The translations under genes and the position numbers were made by a program. 17,993 bases of DNA from JANSXG01 sp965652425. GTDB lineage: Bacteria > Planctomycetota > Phycisphaerae > Phycisphaerales > UBA1924. Shown here one piece after another: positions 1-6,587 of this stretch (within the stretch, counting starts at the first letter, position 1; each line of letters opens with the position of its first letter). Location of the stretch: positions 1-17,993 of the forward strand of contig CBFGVX010000067.1 in assembly GCA_965652425.1 (NCBI GenBank). Direction: 5' to 3'. Under the pieces are notes generated by a model. That model ran no database searches. It was not told where the DNA came from and worked only from the letters and a program-made list of their open reading frames with translations.

Positions 1-193
1 GCGGCGTGCCGGCGCGACGGAGGCCGAACTCGTCGGCGCGCGTGGTCACGCCGTCAAGCCAGTCGGTGCAAATCACGAAAAGGGTCACGGCTACCGCCAA
101 TATACTGAAAGTACAGAAATGGAAAATCAGCCAAGGTTGCTCGGCACGACTATGTTAAAGTGTACTCTTTGAACGAAGACGAGGGCATCAGTC
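1..193. other. Unresolved left edge; possible truncated gene on either strand
   Basis: Both strands are open here in the same codon register. On the minus strand the frame is open from 154 to the window edge and reads a hydrophobic stretch (FSILAVAVTLFVIC) followed by TDWLDGVTTRADEFG. This recalls the D-x2-DG-x2-(A/T)R start of the CDP-alcohol phosphatidyltransferase signature, but there is no ATG; only TTG at 100 or GTG at 88 or 76 could start it. On the plus strand a frame is open from 2 to a TGA at 170-172 and could be the C-terminus of an upstream gene. Both readings have G/C-rich third positions for the first 70 bases, so composition does not decide. G+C falls noticeably after about position 65. 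I cannot choose between the two. Confidence 0.25.
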
Positions 194-832
194 GTGATTC
201 TGTGTCTATCTTGGATCTTTGCACTAGCCATTGGTTGTTGGGTTGCGCTGTTCGCGATTGTGTACATGGTCATGTCGCAGTCTCAACTTGGATTGGCATT
301 CTCTGCCATTGGATTTACAGGCGGAGTGATAGTCACAGTTGTCAGTACTAGGCGAATACGCAGTTTTGGCACCCATGCTCTTTTGGCGGACGAGCCTGAG
401 CCCGCTCAGAAAACTCCTCAAAGCGTGGAGAAAAAATCAGATATTAAGTACGAGGATGTTGAATGGGGTATTCCTGAGCCTACGCGCAAGCAATTCGAAT
501 ACGCACTCTCGTTGCGAGTCCAGTTCTACAACGGGATGAATCGTTGGACAATCTCAGAAGCGATAGATACAGCGATTCAGGAGATTCGAGCATGCGAGCC
601 CGCCAGTCAAGAACAACTCGAAGCGATCGAACGGATGCACGGAGTTTTGAAGCGAGCTGTCTCTTGGTCCGAGGCCGAAGAGATCATTGAGTATCTGGAT
701 GATTACGAACTGCCGTGTCCCCACTGCAAAATACCGGTTTTTGCAACAGATTCTGCGTGCTGTGCTTGTGGAAAATCACTTCGCAAAATGAAGATTATGA
801 TCAAACCCGGCAAATTGCGCCATAAGCGGTAG
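194..832 (+). CDS. Small membrane protein with C-terminal zinc ribbon, function unknown
   Basis: A 212-residue protein I do not recognise as a named family. Two hydrophobic segments (about residues 2-24 and 33-51) should form a membrane hairpin, followed by a basic RRIR stop and a soluble, mostly acidic helical part. Near the end two cysteine pairs, CPHC (175-178) and CCAC (189-192), are spaced like a zinc ribbon, and the last 20 residues are strongly basic. The start is GTG at 194 with GAGGG eight bases upstream (181-185); no in-frame ATG precedes the first hydrophobic segment. G+C is near one half by eye, clearly below the genes to the right, which suggests a different origin or weaker selection. 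It converges on the next gene with a 22-base gap. That it is a gene is fairly sure; its function is open. Confidence 0.75.
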   Translation: MILCLSWIFALAIGCWVALFAIVYMVMSQSQLGLAFSAIGFTGGVIVTVVSTRRIRSFGTHALLADEPEPAQKTPQSVEKKSDIKYEDVEWGIPEPTRKQFEYALSLRVQFYNGMNRWTISEAIDTAIQEIRACEPASQEQLEAIERMHGVLKRAVSWSEAEEIIEYLDDYELPCPHCKIPVFATDSACCACGKSLRKMKIMIKPGKLRHKR

Positions 833-854
833 TCGGTCTGAATTACAGCCTGCT

Positions 855-1835
855 CTATTGACCCGGCGTCAGGTTGCCGGTGCGATCGATCTCGATGATG
901 TACATGGTCGGGAGCAGGTAGTTGCGCCCTTCGTAGACATAGACCGTGCCGGAGACGGTGAAGCGCAGGCGCGAGCCGTACTGCTCGGCGAGGGCCTGCA
1001 TGCTCTGCAGGTTGAGGCAGGGGAGCATCTGCATCGGGGTGTCGAGGGTGGCGCCGTCGCTGGCGGTGGCGGGCTGGTCGGTGTCGTTGTCGAAGGCCAT
1101 CACCCAGCCGGTTCCGGGCGAGCGGACGAGGCGCCCGGTGCGGGCGGTGATCTGGACACCCTCGCGGATGAGTCGCGGGGGTTGCTGTCCTTGTTCGCCC
1201 TGTTGAGGCGGCTGGTTTTCTGCGCCGCCGCGGGGCACGCGGATGTCGGAGGGGCGGTCGAGCTGTTCGACGGCGTCGATGGCTTCGTCGAGGGTGGGGT
1301 CGGTTTCGGAGTCGATGAACAGGTCTTCGAATTCATCGAGCGCGGGATCTTCGGTGCGTTCGTCGACGCCGGGAGCAACGGTGTCGCGTTCGCCGACGGA
1401 GAGGGTGCTGTAGAAGGTCGGGAGGAGGTAGTTGCGGTTGTTGAAGACGAGCACGCGTCCGCTGATGCGGAAGGTGACGGGCAGGTCGGAGGCCTCGACC
1501 AGGCGGCGCATCTCGGTGAGTCGGAGGCCGGGCTGGACGATCATGGGCTTGAGGCGGTTGTCCTCGGCGTCGGGATCGAAGACGAAGGCCCAGTCGCCGC
1601 CTTTGAGCGGGCGGAGCAGGCCCTGATGCTCGCTGATGAATGCGCCCTCGCGGATCAGGCCGCGTGAAGTCGGGGTGAGGTCCTGGCGGACGATGTTGCC
1701 GGGCAGGGCGGGGGAGCCGGAGGGGACGGGGTCGACCACGATCGAGGGCCGGTCGCTGGAGGGCGGCTGCTGCGCATTCGCGGGGGAGATGGCGATGCCG
1801 GCGATGCAGAGGGTGAGGATGGTGTATCGGTGCAT
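855..1835 (-). CDS. Exported protein with an internally duplicated domain, function unknown
   Basis: A 326-residue protein. A signal peptide (residues 1-21, ending ANA-QQ) implies export. The rest is two copies of a domain of 80-90 residues. Copy 1 runs about 59-141 and copy 2 about 221-311. Both open with LIREG, continue through a W-(A/V)-(F/M)-(A/V)-FD segment and an R-F/T-(I/V)-SG-(R/T)-V-V block, and close with (N/G)RNYLLPT(F/M)Y. An acidic linker (150-195) and a Q/P/G-rich stretch (205-220) separate them. No catalytic motif is visible, and a structural or binding role in the periplasm is only a guess. The ATG at 1835 has GGAG six bases upstream. I know of no family name for this repeat; conserved proteins of this type may exist in other planctomycetes. 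Confidence 0.8.
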   Translation of the reverse strand: MHRYTILTLCIAGIAISPANAQQPPSSDRPSIVVDPVPSGSPALPGNIVRQDLTPTSRGLIREGAFISEHQGLLRPLKGGDWAFVFDPDAEDNRLKPMIVQPGLRLTEMRRLVEASDLPVTFRISGRVLVFNNRNYLLPTFYSTLSVGERDTVAPGVDERTEDPALDEFEDLFIDSETDPTLDEAIDAVEQLDRPSDIRVPRGGAENQPPQQGEQGQQPPRLIREGVQITARTGRLVRSPGTGWVMAFDNDTDQPATASDGATLDTPMQMLPCLNLQSMQALAEQYGSRLRFTVSGTVYVYEGRNYLLPTMYIIEIDRTGNLTPGQ

Positions 1836-1945
1836 GGTCGTCTCCGGCGGTCGGTGCTCTGGGAGAGATTATCGGCCAGATCGGCTTGGGGGGACGGTTG
1901 TTGCAGAAAGTTGGGGATTGAGGGGTGTGTGTGAGGGGAAGAATC

Positions 1946-1974
1946 TTGCCGCTGACGCGGGCGTGGGGTAGGGT
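1946..1974 (+). promoter_or_regulatory. Sigma-70-type promoter of the tRNA gene
   Basis: TTGCCG (1946-1951) and TAGGGT (1969-1974) are separated by exactly 17 bases. This would start transcription near 1981, seven or eight bases before the mature tRNA 5' end. Seen by eye only; the -10 box keeps the T-A-T frame positions but is otherwise weak. Confidence 0.5.
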
Positions 1975-1988
1975 ATGTGGCTCGACAC

Positions 1989-2073
1989 GGTGGCGTGCCC
2001 GAGTGGTCTAAGGGGGCGGATTGCAAATCCGTTTGGCGAAAGCCTCCCGTGGGTTCGAATCCCACCGCCACCT
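1989..2073 (+). tRNA. tRNA-Cys (GCA) with a long type II variable arm
   Basis: The full cloverleaf can be folded by hand. The acceptor stem 1989-1995 / 2066-2072 has seven Watson-Crick pairs. The D arm has a 3-bp stem (CCC 1998-2000 with GGG). The anticodon stem 2016-2020 / 2028-2032 holds the loop TTGCAAA with anticodon GCA at 2023-2025. The T arm is 2049-2065 with loop TTCGAAT. The base at position 73 is T (2073), the usual discriminator of tRNA-Cys, and CCA is not encoded. The variable region is 16 nt (2033-2048) and contains a GGC-GAAA-GCC hairpin, so this is a type II tRNA, an architecture normally reserved for Ser, Leu and bacterial Tyr. The anticodon arm matches that of E. coli tRNA-Cys base for base. 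Cys identity follows from GCA plus U73; whether CysRS charges it is inference. Confidence 0.9.
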
Positions 2074-2086
2074 CTGGAAACACCAA

Positions 2087-2131
2087 ACACCCCGCTGCGG
2101 CCCATGGGCTTCGGCGGGGTGTATCGGTTTT
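2087..2131 (+). terminator. Rho-independent terminator after the tRNA
   Basis: A perfect 9-bp stem (ACACCCCGC 2087-2095 with GCGGGGTGT 2114-2122) is followed by a short T run (TTTT at 2128-2131). The loop holds the palindrome GCCCATGGGC. It sits 14 bases after the tRNA and 22 bases beyond the stop of the converging minus-strand gene, so it could also serve that gene. Confidence 0.65.
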
Positions 2132-2152
2132 GGGGTGGGCGTGTATGGCGGA

Positions 2153-3859
2153 TCAATCGGCGCAGGGCGAGGTGGCGAAGAGGGCGAGGAGCGTGGCGAG
2201 GTCCTCGATGTCGATCTCGCCGTTGGCGTTGAGATCGGCGCCGGTCATGCGGGGGACGGTCTGGCCGTAGGTGGTGAGCAGCGCGTTGAGGTCGTCGAGG
2301 TCGACGATGCCGTTTCGATCGATGTCGGCGAGGCAGGGCGAGAGCGCGGTGATGGTCTGGTTCGGCGCGAGATCGGTGTAGACGGTTTCGGTGCCGGATG
2401 GCCAACGGACGAGGACTTCGTGGATGACGGCCTGGTCGCCGAGGCCGAAGTGGGCGATGGTTTCGTTCTGGGTTTTGTAGCCGGTGTGGGGCGTGATCTC
2501 TCGCATGAACTGGCCGAGGTTGGTGGTCACGAAAACCTTGGCGTTGAGTTCATCGCGGTAGGCGTGCTCGGAGATCACGCGGACTCTGAGCCAGTCGCGC
2601 TGGGCGGCTTCGTTGTTGATGAAGACCTGCACCCGGCGGTTGAAGGAGGAAACGACGAGGTCGGTGGCTCCGTCGCCGTTGAGGTCGCCGACGGCGGCGC
2701 AGAAGCTGAGTTCCGTGGTCCCGGCGATGCCGTACTGGGAGGCCATGTCCAAGCAGGGGAAGGAGCCGTCGTGTGAATACAGTTCGTTACCGGCTCCGAC
2801 ATTGCAGACGAACAGTTCGAGGTTGCTGTCGTTGTTGGCGTCGATGAACTGCGCCGCCCAGCTCATGCGCGAGCCCTCGGTGGCGGTGACGCGGCTGGAT
2901 TCGACGAATGTTCCGTTCTGTGTCGCGAGCAGCAGGGCGTTGCCGACCGGCGTGTTGGTGATATAGATGTCCTGCGTGAGGTCGTTGTTGAAGTCGCCGA
3001 TGGTGACGCTCATGGCGTCGATGCAGAGCCGTGCGCCTGTTTCTTCGGACACATCGGTGAACGAGTCGCCGTCATTGCGGAACAGCAGACTCGGGTGTGT
3101 GCACTCGCTCTGGCCCTTGTCGTTGGCCAGGTAGAGGTCGGGGCGGCCGTCGCCGTTGTAATCGAAGAAGCCGCCCTGGAAGCTGAGCAGTCCCGGGGCG
3201 TCGAGCCCCATCTCGACGGCCACATCGGTGAAGGTGCCGTCGCCGTTGTTGCGGTAGAGGCGGTTGTCCTGCATGGCGTGGCCGGTGCCGGAGAAGAAGG
3301 AGCCGGTTCGGTTGGTGACATAGATGTCGAGCCAGCCGTCGCCGTTGAAATCCACCCAGCTCACGCCGCAGCCCGCGCCGGCATCGCCAAGGCCGGCTTC
3401 CTGGGTCACATCGGTGAAGGTCCAATCGCCGTTGTTGCGCAGCATGACATCGGGCTGGCCCCAAGCCGAGAGGTAGAGGTCGAGGTCGCCGTCGTTGTCG
3501 TAATCCGCGGCGGAAACGCCGGAGTAGCGCCGGGCGGGGATGCCGGGGTTCTGGGATGGCAACAGAAAGCGTGGGGTGAAATGGCCGGTGCCGTCGTTCT
3601 CCCAGATCCGGATACCGCCGTTGGGGTCGCCGAGGGCGATGATGTCGAGAGCGCCGTTGTTGTTGAGGTCGGCGAGGCCGATGCCGTAGCCGAAGATGCC
3701 GGCCTGCCCGGTAGCGACCACAAAGTTGACGCCGCGGGACACGGCTTCTTCGGTGAACGGGGTGACCGAGCCACCCGCGTTTGAGATGGTGGCGAGGGTG
3801 CCGAGCGTAAGCACGGCACAGCACGCCTGTGCGGCGATTTGTACACGGATCGTGTTCAT
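2153..3859 (-). CDS. Secreted FG-GAP/VCBS repeat protein with ASPIC-UnbV domain and dockerin-like C-terminus
   Basis: A 568-residue protein. A signal peptide covers about residues 1-28 (ending SNA-GG). Repeats of the FG-GAP/VCBS type with Ca-binding loops fill about 55-415: DLNNNGALD, DYDNDGDLDLY, DFNGDGWLDIY, DYNGDGRPDLY, DFNNDLTQDIY, DANNDSNLELF, DLNGDGATD. These form a beta-propeller. An ASPIC/UnbV domain follows at about 420-508 with the typical ending HFGLG...VLVRWPSG. The tail (512-568) has two EF-hand-like calcium loops, DIDRNGIVDLDDL and DLNANGEIDIEDL, flanked by cysteines, like a dockerin. The overall build matches CRTAC1-like proteins, whose role in bacteria is poorly known; surface adhesion or scaffolding is inferred. 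The ATG at 3859 has GGGGA about seven bases upstream. It is divergent from the haloperoxidase gene, which shares the tail. Confidence 0.92.
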   Translation of the reverse strand: MNTIRVQIAAQACCAVLTLGTLATISNAGGSVTPFTEEAVSRGVNFVVATGQAGIFGYGIGLADLNNNGALDIIALGDPNGGIRIWENDGTGHFTPRFLLPSQNPGIPARRYSGVSAADYDNDGDLDLYLSAWGQPDVMLRNNGDWTFTDVTQEAGLGDAGAGCGVSWVDFNGDGWLDIYVTNRTGSFFSGTGHAMQDNRLYRNNGDGTFTDVAVEMGLDAPGLLSFQGGFFDYNGDGRPDLYLANDKGQSECTHPSLLFRNDGDSFTDVSEETGARLCIDAMSVTIGDFNNDLTQDIYITNTPVGNALLLATQNGTFVESSRVTATEGSRMSWAAQFIDANNDSNLELFVCNVGAGNELYSHDGSFPCLDMASQYGIAGTTELSFCAAVGDLNGDGATDLVVSSFNRRVQVFINNEAAQRDWLRVRVISEHAYRDELNAKVFVTTNLGQFMREITPHTGYKTQNETIAHFGLGDQAVIHEVLVRWPSGTETVYTDLAPNQTITALSPCLADIDRNGIVDLDDLNALLTTYGQTVPRMTGADLNANGEIDIEDLATLLALFATSPCAD

Positions 3860-3962
3860 CTGGATGTCCCCACGAGGCCCGGTGGCGGCGAAGTGCCGGC
3901 CGGTCGATCGTCACGAGCGATTGCTCGCAGGATGAGCGTACCTGATGGCAAACGATTTTCAA

Positions 3963-3987
3963 GAACAAATTTGGGAACTTTGTTCCC
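3963..3987. promoter_or_regulatory. Overlapping inverted repeats, candidate operator
   Basis: Two nested dyads share bases. GAACAAA (3963-3969) pairs with TTTGTTC (3979-3985), and GGGAAC (3973-3978) pairs with GTTCCC (3982-3987). The site lies about 105 bases upstream of the minus-strand start and 360 bases upstream of the plus-strand start. Such symmetry suits a dimeric repressor or activator. The binder is unknown. Confidence 0.35.
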
Positions 3988-4079
3988 GCAACCGCAACGC
4001 ATCGTGAAAAACCACATGGGGCGGAGCGAAAAATCCGATGCGGAGCGGTGCGCGGCGTTCGTCACCGCGCGGTTACCCG

Positions 4080-4172
4080 GTGGGGATTCCTTGCGAGTGT
4101 GATGAAAATTTCAGATTTGCACTTGAACCAATAAAAGATTGTGAGAGAGTGAAGGCAACTCGTGGGGATTCC
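4080..4172 (+). repeat. Direct repeat of 11 bases upstream of the haloperoxidase gene
   Basis: GTGGGGATTCC occurs at 4080-4090 and again at 4162-4172, 82 bases apart (close to eight helical turns). The second copy continues into a partly palindromic GGGATTCCCGGAGATCCC. It could be a pair of activator sites or chance. Confidence 0.3.
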
Positions 4173-4333
4173 CGGAGATCCCATCCCGGTTCGGCGGTCG
4201 CCTGGCGCGGCCCTGTGCGGATCGAACCGGTCTGTGGACCTTTGGCTACCAGTTTCCGGGCGGCTGGCGGCGAATCGCGTGTGCGCGGATGGACGACGAG
4301 CATCGTCGATCTTGTGATGCGCAACGGGAATCT

Positions 4334-4339
4334 GGAGAG
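4334..4339 (+). promoter_or_regulatory. Ribosome binding site fixing the haloperoxidase start
   Basis: GGAGAG lies six bases before ATG 4346. The frame is open upstream to another ATG at 4289, but that start has no such site and would put 19 charged residues ahead of the signal peptide. Confidence 0.6.
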
Positions 4340-4345
4340 CGAAAA

Positions 4346-6478
4346 ATGTGGACACGATCTTTACGGAATGCCGGGCGTGTGGCGGCGGTGATGGGTCTGC
4401 GCGGGGTGTGTGCGGGGGGAGCCGTCGCGTTCGGTGCATCGGCCCTGATCGCCGCCTCCGGCAGCGCGATCGCGGGGGATGTGGGTTCGGAATGGTCGGT
4501 CGCGCGCCATTGGAACGAGGCGCTGCTTGAAGCCATCCGCAAGGACACGCCGAGGCCGCCCGTTCACGCGCGCAATCTGTTTCATACTTCGGTGGTGATG
4601 TACGACGCATGGTGCGCGTACCAGACCAAGGCCGATCCGTACATGGTCGCCGAGGTCGGCGACATGACCGGGAACATCCAGGCCAAGCGCAACGAGGCGA
4701 TCAGTTTCGCCGCGTACCGACTGCTCAAGCACCGCTTCGCCAACAGCGTGGGCGCTGAGACGACGCTGCCGATGCTCGACCAACTGATGACCGACCTCGG
4801 GTACGACGCGCAGAACACGACGATGGTGGGCAACTCGCCGGCGGCGATCGGCAATCGCATCGCCCAGACTCTGATCGATCAGGCGATGTCGGATGGTTCG
4901 AACGAGGCGGGCAATTACGCTCATCCCGCCTACGCGCCGGTGAACCCCGAACTACCCCACAATCTTCCGGGTTCCAACGGCTGCGTGGACCCGAATCGCT
5001 GGCAACCGCTGGCGTTCGATTATCTGGTATTGCAGAACGGGATCATCATCGGTGCTTCGATCCAGACCTTTGTCGGCCCGCACTGGGGGCATGTGGACGG
5101 CTTTGCGCTGCGGCCCGAGGACGCCAGCGCGCCGGGTCTGTATCACGATCCGGGGCCTCCCCCGATGCTGATGGGAGCGGGGGACGAGAAGTACCGTCAG
5201 GACGCGGTGGAACTCATCCGGATGAGTTCTCGCCTCGACCCGAGCGATTCGACTGTGACGGACATCGGCCCGGCGACGCACCACAACAACTCTCTCGGCG
5301 CGAACGATGGCGAGGGCTACGGCGTGAACCCGATCACGGGCGAGCCCTACGAAACGGTGATGTGTCTGGAGGCGGATTACTTCCGTTGTCTTGCTGAATT
5401 CTGGGCCGATGGCCCCAGCTCCGAAACACCGCCCGGTCACTGGAACAAGATCTTCAACGAGAATGTGACGGATCACCCGCTGGTGGAGAGACGCCTGTTC
5501 GGTGAGGGCGATCCCGTCGATGCGCTGGAGTGGGACATCAAAACCTACCTCGCGTTGAACGGTGCGGTCCATGATGCGGCGGTCGCGGCGTGGGGCATCA
5601 AGGGGTATTACGACTCAGCTCGCCCGATCACGCACATCCGCTACATGTGCGAGCGAGGGCAGTCCAGCGACCCGCAGGGCCCGAGCTACCATCCCGAGGG
5701 CATCCCTCTGGTCGAGGGGCTGATCGAGGTCATCACCGAAGAGACCGCGGCTCCCGGCGGGCGTCATCACCACCTGATCAACAGCATCATCGTGGATCAG
5801 TTCGGTGAACCGATCCTGACCGACGAGGGCGAGTTCATGTACTACGGCGAGGTCGGCGATATCGCGATCCGTTCGTGGCTCGGTGAGCCCGAGGACCCCG
5901 ACACCCAGGTCGGTGGCGTCGGCTGGATACTCGGCATGGACTGGAACACATACCAGCTCACGACTTTCGTGACACCGCCGTTTGCCGGGTATGTGTCCGG
6001 GCACAGCACCTTCAGCCGTTCCAGCGCAGAGGTGTTGAGCATCCTGACCGGCAGCGAGTACTTCCCTGGCGGGATAGCTTCGCAAACGCTGCCGCAGGGG
6101 TGGCTGCACTTCGAATACGGCCCCAGCGAGGATGTCACGCTCACTTGGGCGCGCTATTACGACGCGGCGGACGAAGCGGGCATCAGCCGGCTGTGGGGCA
6201 GCATCCACCCGAGCGCGGACGACCTGCCCGGGCGCGTGATCGGATCGAAGGTCGGCACGGCCGCGGCGGATCTGGCGAGAAGGTATTTCAACGGCCAGAT
6301 TTCCTGTCCGGAAGATGTCACGAATTCCGGCGAGGTCGGGCTGGAGGACATCACCTTGGTGCTCGCGAACTTCGGCCTGGAAGCCGGCTACCAGCAGGGC
6401 GATGTGAATGACGACGGCATCGTCGACCTCGACGACCTGAACGCCGTGCTGACACGGTACGGGAAGAGCTGCGACTGA
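4346..6478 (+). CDS. Secreted vanadium-dependent haloperoxidase-type (PAP2 superfamily) protein with dockerin-like tail
   Basis: A 710-residue protein. A signal peptide of about 44 residues (twin arginines absent, long hydrophobic core, ending AIA-GD) implies export. The three parts of the vanadate pocket are present: K419-x6-R426-P427 (in KGYYDSARP), S551-G-H553 (in GYVSGHS), and S614-R615-x5-H621-x3-D625. H621 would be the vanadate-linked histidine and H553 the acid-base one. Enzymes of this group oxidise halides with peroxide or act as acid phosphatases. About 124 residues separate the first and second motif, longer than in the classical consensus. The tail (658-710) has two EF-hand-like loops, the first degenerate (DVTNSGEVGLED), the second DVNDDGIVDLDDL, as in the divergent neighbour. 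Substrate is unknown and peroxidase versus phosphatase activity is not decided by sequence. Confidence 0.9.
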   Translation: MWTRSLRNAGRVAAVMGLRGVCAGGAVAFGASALIAASGSAIAGDVGSEWSVARHWNEALLEAIRKDTPRPPVHARNLFHTSVVMYDAWCAYQTKADPYMVAEVGDMTGNIQAKRNEAISFAAYRLLKHRFANSVGAETTLPMLDQLMTDLGYDAQNTTMVGNSPAAIGNRIAQTLIDQAMSDGSNEAGNYAHPAYAPVNPELPHNLPGSNGCVDPNRWQPLAFDYLVLQNGIIIGASIQTFVGPHWGHVDGFALRPEDASAPGLYHDPGPPPMLMGAGDEKYRQDAVELIRMSSRLDPSDSTVTDIGPATHHNNSLGANDGEGYGVNPITGEPYETVMCLEADYFRCLAEFWADGPSSETPPGHWNKIFNENVTDHPLVERRLFGEGDPVDALEWDIKTYLALNGAVHDAAVAAWGIKGYYDSARPITHIRYMCERGQSSDPQGPSYHPEGIPLVEGLIEVITEETAAPGGRHHHLINSIIVDQFGEPILTDEGEFMYYGEVGDIAIRSWLGEPEDPDTQVGGVGWILGMDWNTYQLTTFVTPPFAGYVSGHSTFSRSSAEVLSILTGSEYFPGGIASQTLPQGWLHFEYGPSEDVTLTWARYYDAADEAGISRLWGSIHPSADDLPGRVIGSKVGTAAADLARRYFNGQISCPEDVTNSGEVGLEDITLVLANFGLEAGYQQGDVNDDGIVDLDDLNAVLTRYGKSCD

Positions 6479-6507
6479 GCGCATCCCGAGCGCATGAAAC
6501 ATGCATT

Positions 6508-6547
6508 GAAAAGGCCCGGTACGGACATTTTCCGGTACCGGGCCTTT
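6508..6547. terminator. Strong bidirectional rho-independent terminator
   Basis: A 13-bp perfect stem (AAAGGCCCGGTAC 6510-6522 with its complement 6535-6547) has an A run before and a T run after it, so it can stop transcription from both sides. It lies between the haloperoxidase stop (6478) and the converging anti-sigma gene stop (6588). Confidence 0.88.
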
Positions 6548-6587
6548 GTGTTTGTAGTGATCGTGCGGCGAACGGATCGGGCGGGTT

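Larger units (their letters stand above)
3860..4345. other. Intergenic region between divergent secreted-protein genes
   Basis: 486 bases between the ASPIC-UnbV and haloperoxidase start codons. I see no convincing gene; short open frames here lack a start signal and do not look like protein. The stretch 3950-4020 is A+T-richer than the surroundings and holds overlapping inverted repeats (3963-3987). An 11-base direct repeat is at 4080 and 4162. The promoters of both genes must lie here, but I could not place convincing -35/-10 pairs. Confidence 0.6.

Noticed and set aside
1989..2073. Reading the tRNA as tRNA-Tyr or tRNA-Ser because of its long variable arm
   Set aside because: The anticodon is GCA, not GTA or a Ser anticodon, and base 73 is T, whereas Tyr has A and Ser usually has G.
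3072..3968. Long minus-strand frame rich in Arg, His and Pro inside the ASPIC-UnbV gene
   Set aside because: It overlaps the convincing gene in another frame; its composition is that of a shifted high-G+C reading and it has no domain or ribosome site.
3974..4007. ECF-type promoter from GGAACTT (3974-3980) with TCGTGA (4002-4007)
   Set aside because: The distance between the boxes is well beyond the 15-17 bases expected, and GGAACTT is fully explained as part of the dyad.
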